From: Corylus avellana
Lineage: Eukaryota; Streptophyta; Magnoliopsida; Fagales; Betulaceae
Direction of reading: 5' to 3'
Length of the DNA stretch: 64,000 nucleotides
Assembly: GCF_901000735.1 (NCBI RefSeq)
Contig: NC_081542.1
Location: 32,569,871-32,633,870, forward strand
The notes beneath the pieces are model-generated. The model searched no databases. It saw nothing but the letters and a program-made list of their open reading frames with translations, and was not told where the DNA came from. How positions within the stretch are numbered: position 1 is the stretch's first letter; every line of letters starts with the position of its first letter. The position numbers and the translations under genes were made by a program. Of the stretch, positions 51,979 to 63,932 are shown one piece after another.

Positions 51979-53996
51979 GGTAGATTTTTTGGCCGAACAA
52001 TTTCGATTCGCAGCCGACATTTTGTTCGGCCTAGGGTTTCGGTCCAAGTTGTGTAAAAATACAACCTCGTCCGATTTGCCCAAAATTTTACAAGGGTGCT
52101 AAATGCCTCAAGGCGATGATGTCGGTGCGGTTTTTTCAGAAATTTAAGTCGTTTCGGCCATGATCGGGGCTCTCATGAACTTTCAGAAAAAGTTTTCGTT
52201 CGCTAGTGAAGTTGGGGGGGGCAAACGAACTCGAATCACTTCGTGCCACCAGCCGACATGATTGCCTCGATGTTGTGCACAAGCTCGTAAATTTTCGAGC
52301 AAATCAATTTCGCTTCGCATCTGACCATTTTGTTCGGCCTAGGGTTTCGGTCCAAGTTGTGAAAACATACAACCTCGTCCGATGTGCCCGAAATTTTACG
52401 AGGGTACTAAATGCCTCAAGGTGATCAAGTCGATGCGGTTTTTTCAGAAATTCGAGTCGTTTCGGCCATGATCGGGGCTCTCGTCAACTTTCAGAAAAAG
52501 TTATCGTTCGTTAGTGAGGTTGGGGGGGCAAACGAACTCGAATCACTTCGTGCCACCCGCCGACATGATTGCCTCGATGTTGTGCACAAGCTCGTAAATT
52601 TTCGGGCAAAACAATTTCGCTTCGCATCTGACCATTTTGTTCGGCCTAGGGTTTCAGTCCAAGTTGTGAAAAAATACAACCTCGTTCGATTTGCCCAAAA
52701 TTTTACAAGGGTGCTAAATGCCTCAAGGCGATCATGTCGGTGCGGTTTTTTCAGAAATTCAAGTCGTTTCGGCCATGATCGGGGCTCTCGTCAACTTTCA
52801 GAAAAAGTTATCGTTCGTTAGTGAGGTTGGGGGGGCAAACGAACTCGAATCACTTCGTGCCACCCGCCGACATGATTGCCTCGATGTTGTGCACAAGCTC
52901 GTAAATTTTCGGGCAAAACGATTTCGCTTCGCATCTGACCATTTTGTTCGGCCTAGGGTTTCGGTCCAAGTTGTGAAAAAATACAACCTCGTCCGATTTG
53001 ACCGAAATTTTACGAGGGTGCAAAATGCCTCGAGGCGATCATGTCGGTGCGTGGTTTTCAGAAATTCGAGTCGTTCCGGCCATGATCTAGGTTCTCGTGA
53101 ACTTTCATAAAAATGTATCGTTCGTTAGTGAGGTTGGGGGGGCAAACGAACTCGCATCACTTCGTGCCACCCGCCGACATGATTGCCTCGATGTTCTGCA
53201 CAAGCTCGTAAATTTTCGGGCAAAACAATTTCGCTTCGCATCTGACAATTTTGTTCGGCCTAGGGTTTCGGTCCAAGTTGCGAAAAAAATCAACCTCGTC
53301 CGATTTGCCCGAAATTTTACGAGGGTGCTAAATGCCTCGAGGCGATCATGTCGGAGCGTTGTTTTCAGAAATTCGAGTCGTTTCAGCCATGATCAGGGCT
53401 CTCGTGAACTTTCAGAAAAATTTATCGTTCGTTAGTGAAGTTGGGGGGCCAAACGAACTCGAATCACTTCGTGCCAATCGCCGGCATGATTGCCTTGATG
53501 TTCTGCACAAGCTCGTAGATTTTTTGGCCGAACAATTTCGCTTCGCAGCCGACATTTTGTTCGGCCTAGGGTTTCGGTCCAAGTTGTGAAAAAAGACAAC
53601 CTCGTCCAATTTGCCCGAAAATTTATTTGGGAGCTAAACGCCTCGAGGCGATCATGTCGGAGCGGTTTTTTCAGAATTTTGACTCGTTTCGGCCATAATC
53701 GGGGCACTCGTGAGCTGTCAGAAAACTTTAAAGTTCGTTATTGAAGTTGGGGCGGCAAACAAACTTGAATCACTTCGTGCCACCCGCCGACATGATTGCC
53801 TCGATGTTCTGCACAAGCTCGTAAATTTTCGGGCCAAACAATTTCGCTTCGCATCCGACCGTTTTGTTCGGCCTATGGTTTCGGTCCAAGTTGTGAAAAA
53901 ATACAACCTCGTCCGATTTGCCCGAAATTTTACGAGGGTGCTAAATGCCTCGAGGCGATCATGTCGGAGCGTTGTTCTCAGAAATTCGAGTCGTTT
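51979..53996 (+). repeat. Satellite subfamily III, 307-bp units, forward
   Basis: Regular 307-bp monomers with gtgctaaatgcctc, ttttcagaaattcgag, ggccatgatcggggctctcg and gtgaaaaaatacaacc. Arm 1 and arm 2 remain inverted copies, for example about 53,000-53,077 against 53,147-53,220. Confidence 0.88.
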
Positions 53997-54096
53997 NNNN
54001 NNNNNNNNNNNNNNNNNNNNNNNNNNNNNNNNNNNNNNNNNNNNNNNNNNNNNNNNNNNNNNNNNNNNNNNNNNNNNNNNNNNNNNNNNNNNNNNN
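53997..54096. other. Assembly gap, 100 N, at an orientation flip
   Basis: Exactly 100 N. The array is forward on the left and reversed on the right. Confidence 0.99.
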
Positions 54097-55835
54097 TGTG
54101 CAGAACATCGAGGCAATCATGTCGGCGGGTGGCACGAAGTGATTTGAGTTCGTTTGCCCCCGCAACCTCACTTATGAACGATAACTTTTTCTAAAAGTTC
54201 ACGAGAGCCCTGATCATGGTCGAATCGACTCGAATTTCTGAAAACAACGCACCGACATGATCGCCTCGAGGCATTTTGCACCCTTGTAAAATTTCGGTCA
54301 AATCGGACGAGGTTGTATTTTTTCACAACTTGGACCGAAACCCTAGGCCGAACAAAATGGTCGGATGCGAAGCGAAATTGTTTGGCCCGAAAATTGACGA
54401 GCTTGTGAAGAACATCAAGGCAATCATGTCGGCGGGTGGCACGAAGTGATTCGAGTTCGTTTGCCCCCCCAACTTCACTAACGAACGATCACTTTTTTTG
54501 AAAGTTCACGAGAGCCACGATCATGGGCGAAACGACTCGAATTTCTGAAAACAACGCACCGACATGATCTCTTCGAGGCATTTAGTACCCTCGTAAAATT
54601 TCAGGCAAATCGGACGAGTTGTATTTTTTCACAACTTGGACCGAAACCCTAGGCCGAACAAAATGGTCGGATGCAAAGCGAAATTGTTTGGCCCGAAAAT
54701 TTACGAGCTTGTGAAGAACATCAAGGCAATCATGTCGGCGGGTGGCACGAAGTGATTCGAGTTCGTTTGCCCCCCCAACTTCACTAACGAACGATCACTT
54801 TTTTTGAAAGTTCACGAGAGCCACGATCATGGGCGAAACGACTCGAATTTCTGAAAACAACGCACCGACATGATCTCTTCGAGGCATTTAGTACCCTCGT
54901 AAAATTTCGGGCAAATCGGACTAGGTTGTATTTTTTCACAACTTGGACCGAAACCCTAGGCCGAACAAAATTGTCGGATGCGAAGCGAAATTGTTTAGCC
55001 GGAAAATTAACGAGCTTGTGAAGAACATCGAGGCAATCATGTCGGCGGGTGGCACGAAGTGATTCGAGTTCGTTTGCCCTCCAAACTTCACTAACGAACA
55101 ATAAATTTTTCTAAAAGTTCACGAGAGCCCCGATCATGAGCGAAACGACTCGAATTTCTGAAAACAACGCACCGACATGATCTCCTCGAGGCATTTAGCC
55201 CCCTCGTAAAATTTCGGGCAAATCGGACGAGGTTTTATTTTTTCAGTACTTGGACCGAAACCCTAGGCCGAACAAAATTGTCGGATGCGAAGCGAAATTG
55301 TTTGGCCGGAAAATTAACGAGCTTGTGAAGAACATCGAGGCAATCATGTCGGCGGGTGGCACGAAGTGATTCGAGTTCGTTTGCCCCCCCAACTTCACTA
55401 ACGAACGATCACTTTTTTTGAAAGTTCACGAGAGCCACGATCATGGGCGAAACGACTCGAATTTCTGAAAACAACGCACCGACATGATCTCTTCGAGGCA
55501 TTTAGTACCCTCGTAAAATTTCAGGCAAATCGGACGAGTTGTATTTTTTCACAACTTGGACCGAAACTCTAGGCCGAACAAAATGGTCAGATGCGAAGCG
55601 AAATTGTTTGGCCCGAAAATTGACGAGCTTGTGAAGAACATCGAGGCAATCATGTCGGCGGGTGGCACGAAGTGATTCGAGTTTGTTTGCCCCCTCAACT
55701 TCAGTAACGAACGATAACTTTTTCTGAAAGTACACGAGAGCCCCGATCATCGCCGAAACGGCTCGAATTTCTGAAAACAACGCACCGACATGATCGCCTC
55801 GAGGCGTTTAGCACCCTCGTAAAATTTTGGGCAAA
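54097..55835 (-). repeat. Satellite subfamily III, reversed block
   Basis: The same 307-bp monomers now read on the minus strand (ccgaaaccctaggccgaac, gaggcaatcatgtcggcgggtgg). Units at about 54,461, 54,768 and 55,380 are nearly identical, sharing cgatcactttttttgaaag and tgatctcttcgaggc. The reversal is bounded exactly by the gaps at 53,997 and 55,836. Confidence 0.88.
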
Positions 55836-55935
55836 NNNNNNNNNNNNNNNNNNNNNNNNNNNNNNNNNNNNNNNNNNNNNNNNNNNNNNNNNNNNNNNNN
55901 NNNNNNNNNNNNNNNNNNNNNNNNNNNNNNNNNNN
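55836..55935. other. Assembly gap, 100 N, at an orientation flip
   Basis: Exactly 100 N. The array is reversed on the left and forward on the right. Confidence 0.99.
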
Positions 55936-57065
55936 AAAAGTTATCGTTCGTTACTGAAGTTGAGGGGGGAAACGAACTCGAATCACTTCGTGCCAACCGC
56001 CGACATGATTGCCTCGATGTTCTTCACATGCTCGTAAATTTTCGGGCCAAACAATTTCGCTTCGCATCCGACCATTTTGTTCGGCCTAGGGTTTCGGACC
56101 AAGTTGTGAAAAAATACAACTCGTCCGATTTGCCCAAAATTTTACGAGAGTGCTAACCGCATCGAAGCAATCATGTCGGTGCGTTGTTTTCAGAAATTGG
56201 AGTCATTTCGGCCATGATCGGGGCTCTCGAGGTCTTTCAGACAAAAGTTATCGTTCGTTAGTGAAGTTGGGAGGACAAACGAACTCGATTCACTTCGTAC
56301 CACCCGCCGGCATGATTTCCTCGATGTTCTTCACAAGCTCGTAAATTTTCAGACCAAACAATTTCGTTTCGCATCCGACAATTTTGTTCGGCCTAGGGTT
56401 TCGGTCCAAGTTGTGAAAAAATACAACTCGTCCGATTTGCCCGAAATTTTACGAGAGTGCTAAACGCCTCGAGGCGATCATATCGGTGCGTTGTTTTCAG
56501 AAATTCGAGTCGTTTTGGCCATGATCAGGGCTCTCGTGAACTTTCAGAAAAAGTTATGGTTCGTTAGTGAAGTTTGGGGGGCAAACAAACTCGAATCACT
56601 TCGTGCCACCCGCCGACATGATTGCCTCGATGTTCTTCACAAGCTCGTAAATTTTCGGACCAAACAATTTCGCTTCGCATCCGACCATTTTGTTCGGCCT
56701 AGGGTTTCGGTCCAAGTTGTGAAAAAATACAACTCGTCCGATTTGCCCGAAATTTTACGAGAGTGCTAAACGCCTCGAGGCGATCATATCGGTGCGTTGT
56801 TTTCAGAAATTCGAGTCGTTTTGGCCATGATCAGGGCTCTCGTGAACTTTCAGAAAAAGTTATGGTTCGTTAGTGAAGTTTGGGGGGCAAACAAACTTGA
56901 ATCACTTCGTGCCACCCACCGACATGATTGCCTCGATGTTCTTCACTAGCTCGTAAATTTTCGGGCCAAACAATTTCGCTTTGCATCCGACAATTTTGTT
57001 CGGCCTCGGGTTTCGGTCCAAGTTGTGAAAAAATACAACCTCGTCCGATTTGCCCGAAATTTTAC

Positions 57066-57165
57066 NNNNNNNNNNNNNNNNNNNNNNNNNNNNNNNNNNN
57101 NNNNNNNNNNNNNNNNNNNNNNNNNNNNNNNNNNNNNNNNNNNNNNNNNNNNNNNNNNNNNNNNN
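57066..57165. other. Assembly gap, 100 N
   Basis: Exactly 100 N, with forward subfamily III on both sides. Confidence 0.99.
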
Positions 57166-60100
57166 TATGGTTCGTTAGTGAAGTTTGGGGGGCAAACGAA
57201 CTCGAATCACTTCGTGCCACCCACCGACATGATTCCCTCGATGTTCTTCACTAGCTCGTAAATTTTCGGGCCAAACAATTTCGCTTCGCATCCGACCATT
57301 TTGTTCGGCCTAGGGCTTCGGTCCAAGTTGTGAAAAAATACAACTCGTCCGATTTGCCCAAAATTTTACGAGGGTGCTAAACGCCTCGAGGAGATCATGT
57401 CGGTGCATTGTTTTCAGAAATTCGAGTCGTTTCGGCCACGATCAGGGCTCTCGTGAACTTTCAGAAAAAGTTATGGTTCGTTAGTGAAGTTTGGGGGGCA
57501 AACGAACTCGAATCACTTCGTACCACCCACCGACATGATTGCCTCGATGTTCTTCACTAGCTCGTAAATTTTCGGGCCAAACAATTTCGCTTTCCATCCG
57601 ACAATTTTGTTCAGCCTAGCGTTTCGGTCCAAGTTGTGAAAAAATACAACCTCGTCCGATTTGCCCGAAATTTTACGAGGGTGCTAAACGCCTCGAGGCG
57701 ATCATGTCGGTCCGTTGTTTTCAGAAATTCGAGTCATTTCGGCCATGATCGGGGCTCTCGTGTACTTTCAGAAAAAGTTATCGTTCGTTAATGAAGTTGA
57801 GGGGCAAACGAACTCGAATCACTTCGTGCCACCCGCCGACGTGATTGCCTCGATGTTCTTCACAAGCTCGTAAATTTTCGGGCCAAACAATTTTCCTTCG
57901 CATCCGACAATTTTGTTCGGCCTAGGGTTTCGGTCCAAGTTGTGAAAAAATACAACCTCGTCCGATTTGCCCGAAATTTTACGAGGGTGCTAAACGCCTC
58001 GAGGCAATCATGTCGGTCCGTTGTTTTCAGAAATTCGAGTCGTTTCGGCCATGATCGGGGCTCTCGTGTACTTTCAGAAAAAGTTATGGTTCGTTAGTGA
58101 AGTTTGGGGGGCAAACGAACTCGAATCACTTCGTGCCACCCGCCGACATGATTGCCTCGATGTTCTTCATAAGCTCGTCAATTTTCGGGCCAAACAATTT
58201 CGCTTCGCCTCCGACCATTTTGTTCGGCCTAGGGTTTCGGTCCAAGTTGTGAAAAAATACAACTCGTCCGATTTGTCTGAAATTTTACGAGGGTGCTAAA
58301 CGCCTCGAGGCGATAATGTCGGTGCGTTGTTTTCAGAAATTCGAGCCGTTTCGGCCATGATCGGGGCTCTCGTGTAGTTTCAGAAAAAGTTATCGTTCGT
58401 TACTGAAGTTGAGGGGGCAAACGAACTCGAATCACTTCGTGCCACCCGCCGACATGATTGCCTCGATGTTCTTCACAAGCTCGTAAATTTTCGGAACAAA
58501 CAATTTCGCTTCGCATCCGACAATTTTGTTCGGCCTAGGGTTTCGGTCCACATTGTGAAAAAATACAACTCGTCCGATTTGCCCGAAATTTTAAGAGGGT
58601 GCTAAACGCCTCGAGGTTATCATGTCGGTGCAATGTTTTCAGAAATTCGAGTCGTTTCGGCCATGATCGGGGCTCTCGTATACTTTCAGAAAAAGTTATC
58701 GTTCGTTAATGAAGTTGAGGGGGAAACGAACTCGAATCACTTCGTGCCACCCACCGACATGATTGCCTCGATGTTCTTCACAAGCTCGTAAATTTTCGGG
58801 CCAAACAATTTCACTTCGCATCCGACAATTTTGTTCGGCCTAGGGTTTCGGTCCAAGTTGTGAAAAAATACAACCTCGTCCGATTTGCCCGAAATTTTAC
58901 GAGGGTGCTAAATGCCTCGAGGAGATCATGTCGGTGCGTTGTTTTCAGAAATTTGAGTCGTTTCGGCCATGATCGGGGCTCCCGTGAACTTTCAGAAAAA
59001 GTTATGGTTCGTTAGTGAAGTTTGGAGGGCAAACGAACTCGAATCACTTCGTGCCACCCACCGACATGATTGCCTCGATGTTCTTCACTAGCTCGTAAAT
59101 TTTCGGGCCAAACAATTTCGCTTTGCATCCGACAATTTTCTTCGGCCTAGGGTTTGGATCCAAGTCGTGAAAAAATATAACCTCATCCGATTTGCTCGAA
59201 ATTTTACGAGGGTGATAAATGCCTCGAGGCGATCATGTCAGTGCGTTGTTCTCAGAAATTCGAGTCGTTTCGCCCATGATCAGGGCTCTCGTAAATTTCA
59301 GAAAAAGTTATGGTTCGTTAGTGAAGTTTGGGGGGCAAACGAACTCGAATCACTTCGTGCCACCCACCGACATGATTGCCTCGATGTTCTTCACTAGCTT
59401 GTAAATTTTCGGGCCAAACAATTTCGCTTTGCATAGGACAATTTTGTTCGGCCTAGGGTTTCGGTCCAAGTTGTGAAAAAATATAACCTCATCCGATTTG
59501 CCCGAAATTTTACGAGGGTGATAAATGCCTCGAGGCGATCATGTCAGTGCGTTGTTGTCAGAAATTCGAGTTGTTTCGCCCATGATCAGGGCTCTCGTGA
59601 ACTTTCAGAAAAAGTTATGGTTCGTTAGTGAAGTTTGTGGGGCAAACGAACTCGAATCACTTCGTGCCACCCACCGACATGATTGCCTCGATGTTCTTCA
59701 CTAGCTTGTAAATTTTCGGGCCAAACAATTTCGTTTTACAGCCGACAATTTTGTTCGGCCTAGGGTTTCGGTCCAAGTTGTGAAAAAATATAACCTCATC
59801 CGATTTGCCCGAAATTTTACGAGGGTGATAAATGCCTCGAGGCGATCATGTCAGTGCGTTGTTGTCAGAAATTCGAGTCGTTTCGCCCATGATCAGGGCT
59901 CTCGTGAACTTTCAGAAAAAGTTATGATTCGTTAGTGAAGTTTGGGGGGCAAACGAACTCGAATCACTTCGTGCCACCCACCGACATGATTGCCTCGACG
60001 TTCTTCACTAGCTCGTAAATTTTCGGGCCAAACAATTTCGCTTCGCATCCGACCATTTTGTTCGGCCTAGGGTTTCGGTCCAAGTTGTGAAAAAATACAA

Positions 60101-60199
60101 GTCGTCCGATTTGCCCGAAATTTTACGAGGGTGCTAAACGGCTCGAGGCGATCATGTCGGTGCGTTGTTTTCAGAAATTCAAGTCGTTTCGGCCATGAT

Positions 60200-60219
60200 N
60201 NNNNNNNNNNNNNNNNNNN
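60200..60219. other. Assembly gap, 20 N
   Basis: Only 20 N. The flanks repeat catgat on each side (ggccatgat, then catgatcgggg), which suggests two contig ends that overlap or abut. Confidence 0.97.
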
Positions 60220-61511
60220 CATGATCGGGGCTCTCGTGTACTTTCAGACAAAGTTATCGTTCGTTAATGAAGTTGAGGGGCAAACGAACTCGAATCACTT
60301 CGTGCCAGCCGCCGACGTGATTGCCTCGATGTTCTTCACAAGCTCGTACATTTTCGGGCCAAACAATTTCACTTCGCATCCGACAATTTTGTTCGGCTTA
60401 CGGTTTCGGTCCAAGTTGTGAAAAAATATAACCTCATCCGATTTGCCCGAAATTTTACAAGGGTGATAAATGCCTCGAGGCGATCATGTCAGTGCGTTGT
60501 TGTCAGAAATTCGAGTCGTTTCGCCCATGATCAGGGCTCTCGTGAACTTTCAGAAAAAGTTATGGTTCGTTAGTGAAGTTTGGGGGGCAAACGAACTCGA
60601 ATCACTTCGTGCCACCCACCGACATGATTGCCTCGATGTTCTTCACAAGCTCGTAAATTTTCGGGCCAAACAATTTCGCTTCGCATCCGACCATTTTGTT
60701 CGGCCTAGGGTTTCGGTCCAAGTTGTGAAAAAATACAACATCGTCCGATTTGCAAGAAATTTTCCGAGGGTGCTAAATGCCTCGAGGCAATCACGTCGGT
60801 GCGTTGTTTTCAAAAATTCGAGTCGTTTCGGCCATGATCGGGGCTCTCGTGAACTTTCAAAAAAAGTTATCGTTCGTTAGTGAAGTTGGGGGGGGCAAAC
60901 GAATTCGAATCACTTCGTGCCACCCGCCGACATGATTGCCTCGATGTTATTCACAAGCTCGTAAATTTTCGGGCCAAACAATTTCGCTTCGCATCCGACC
61001 ATTTTGTTCGGCCTAGTGTTTCGGTCCAAGTTGTGAAAAAATACAACTCGTCCGATTTGCCCGAAATTTTACGAGGGTGCTAAACGCCTCGAGGCGATCA
61101 TGTCGGTGCATTGTTTTCAGAAATTCGAGCCGTTTCGGCCATGATCGGGGCTCTCATGTACTTTTAGAAAAAGTTATCGTTCGTTACTGAAGTTGAGGGG
61201 GCAAACGAACTCGAATCACTTCGTGCCATCCGCCGACATGATTGCCTCGATGTTCTTCACAAGCTCGTAAATTTTCGGGCCAAACAATTTCGCTTCGCAT
61301 CCGACCATTTTGTTCGGCCTAGGGTTTCGGTCCAAGTTGTCAAAAAATACAACTCGTCCGATTTGCCCGAAATTTTACGAGGGTGCTAAACGCCTCGAGG
61401 CGATCATGTCGTGCGTTGTTTTCAGAAATTCGAGTCGTGTCGGCCATGATCGGGGATCTCGTGTACTTTCAGAAAAAATTATCGTTCGTTAATGAAGTTG
61501 AGGGGGCAAAC

Positions 61512-61611
61512 NNNNNNNNNNNNNNNNNNNNNNNNNNNNNNNNNNNNNNNNNNNNNNNNNNNNNNNNNNNNNNNNNNNNNNNNNNNNNNNNNNNNNNNNN
61601 NNNNNNNNNNN
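61512..61611. other. Assembly gap, 100 N, at an orientation flip
   Basis: Exactly 100 N. The array is forward on the left and reversed on the right. Confidence 0.99.
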
Positions 61612-63832
61612 AAAATTTCGGGCAAATCCGACGAGTTGTATTTTTTCACAACTTGGACCGAAACCCTAGGCCGAACAAAATGGTCGGATGCGAAGCGAAA
61701 TTGTTTGGCCCGAAAATTTACGAGCTTGTGAAGAACATCGAGGCAATCATATCGGCGGGTGGCACGAAGTGATTCGAGTTCGTTTGCCCCATCAACTTCA
61801 TTAACGAACGATAACTTTTTTTGAAAGTACACGAGAGCCCCGATCATGGCCGAAACGACTCGAATTTCTGAAAACAACGCACCGACATGATCGCCTCGAG
61901 GCGTTTAGCACCCTCGTAAAATTTCGGGCAAATGGGACGAGTTGTATTTTTTCACAACTTGGACCGAAACCCTAGGCCGAACAAAATGGTCGGATGCGAA
62001 GCGAAATTGTTTGGCCCGAAAATTTACGAGCTTGTGAATAACATCGAGGCAATTATGTCGGCGGGTGGCACGAAGTGATTCGAATTCGTTTGCCCCCCCA
62101 ACTTCACTAACGAACGATAACTTTTTTTGAAAGTTCACGAGAGCCCCGATCATGGCCGAAACGACTCGAATTTCTGAAAACAACGCACCGACATGATCGC
62201 CTCGAGGCGTTTAGAACTCTCGTAAAATTTCGGGCAAATCCGACGAGTTGTATTTTTTCACAACTTGGACCGAAACCCTAGGCCGAACAAAATGGTCGGA
62301 TGCGAAGCGAAATTGTTTGGCCCGAAAATTTACGAGCTTGTGAAGAACATCGAGGCAATCATGTCGGTGGGTGGCATGAAGTGATTCGAGTTCGTTTGCC
62401 CCCCAAACTGCACTAACGAACCATAACTTTTTCTGAAAGTTCACGAGAGCCCTGATCATGGGCGAAACGACTCGAATTTCTGACAACAGCGCACTGACAA
62501 GATCGCCTCGAGGCATTTATCACCCTTGTAAAATTTCGGGCAAATCGGATGAGGTTATATTTTTTCACAACCTGGACTGAAACCGTAGGCCGAACAAAAT
62601 TGTCGGATGCGAAGTGAAATTGTTTGGCCCGAAAATTTACGAGCTTGTGAAGAACATCGAGGCAATCATGTCGGCGGGTGGCACGAAGTGATTCGAATTC
62701 GTTTGCCCCCCCAACTTCACAAACGAACGATAACTTTTTTTGAAAGTTCAAGAGAGCCCCGACCATGGGCGAAACGACTCGAATTTTTGAAAACAACGCA
62801 CCGACGTGATTGCCTCGAGGCATTTAGCACCCACGGAAAATTTTTGGCAAATCGGACGAGGTTGTATTTTTTCACAACTTGGACCGAAACCCTAGGCCGA
62901 ACAAAATGGTCGGATGCGAAGCGAAATTGTTTGGCTCGAAAATTTACGAGCTTGTGAAGAACATCGAGGCCATCATCTCGGTGGGTGGCACGAAGTGATT
63001 CGAGTTCGTTTGCCCCCTCAACTTCATTAACGAACGATAACTTTTTCTAAAAGTATACGAGAGCCCCGATCATGGCCGAAACGACTAGAATTTCTGACAA
63101 CAGCGCACCGACATGATCGCCTCGAGGCGTTTAGCACCCTCTTAGAATTTCGGGCAAATCGGACGAGTTGTATTTTTTCACAACTTGGATCGAAACCCTA
63201 GGCCGAACAAAATTGTCGGATGCGAAGCGAAATTGTTTGGTCCGAAAATTTACGAGCTTGTGAAGAACATTGAGGCAATCATGCCGGCGGGTGGCACGAA
63301 GTGAATCGAGTTCGTTTTTCCCCCCAACTTCACTAACGAACGATAACTTTTGTCTGAAAGACTACGAGAGCCCCGATCATGGCCGAAACGACTCGAATTT
63401 CTGAAACCAACGCACCGACATGATCGCCTCGAGGCGTTTAGCACTCTCGTAAAATTTCGGGCAAATCGGACGACTTGTATTTTCTCACAACTTGGACCGA
63501 AACCCTAGGCCGAACAAAATGGTCGGATGCGAAGCGAAAGTATTTGGCCCGAAAATTTACGAGCTTGTGAAGAACATCGAGGCAATCACGTCGGCGACTA
63601 TCACGAAGTGATTCGAGTTCGTTTGCCCCTCAACTTCATTAACGAACGATAACTTTTTCTGAAAGTACACGAGAGCCCCGATCATGGCCGAAACGACTCG
63701 AATTTCTAAAAACCAGGACCGACATGATCGCCTCGAGGCGTTTAGCACTCTCGTAAAATTTCGGGCAAATCGGACGAGTTGTATTTTTCACAACTTGGAC
63801 CGAAACCCTAGGCCGAACAAAATGGTCGGATG
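61612..63832 (-). repeat. Satellite subfamily III, second reversed block
   Basis: Minus-strand 307-bp units. Read on the minus strand, unit order and rare variants follow those of the forward block just to the left. An example is gttattcac, at about 60,947 forward and about 62,038 reverse, where most units have gttcttcac. It is bounded by the gaps at 61,512 and 63,833. Confidence 0.88.
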
Positions 63833-63932
63833 NNNNNNNNNNNNNNNNNNNNNNNNNNNNNNNNNNNNNNNNNNNNNNNNNNNNNNNNNNNNNNNNNNNN
63901 NNNNNNNNNNNNNNNNNNNNNNNNNNNNNNNN
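63833..63932. other. Assembly gap, 100 N, at an orientation flip
   Basis: Exactly 100 N. The array is reversed on the left and forward on the right. Confidence 0.99.

Larger units (their letters stand above)
55936..61511 (+). repeat. Satellite subfamily III, forward block
   Basis: About eighteen 306-307 bp units, very regular. Adjacent units at about 56,454 and 56,760 are almost identical, sharing gatcatatcggtgcg and ttttggccatgatcagg. It is interrupted by a 100-N gap at 57,066 and a 20-N gap at 60,200. Confidence 0.88.

Noticed and set aside
54097..63832. Genuine inversions within the satellite
   Set aside because: Every orientation change coincides with an N gap, so contig orientation error is the simpler explanation until spanning reads show otherwise.
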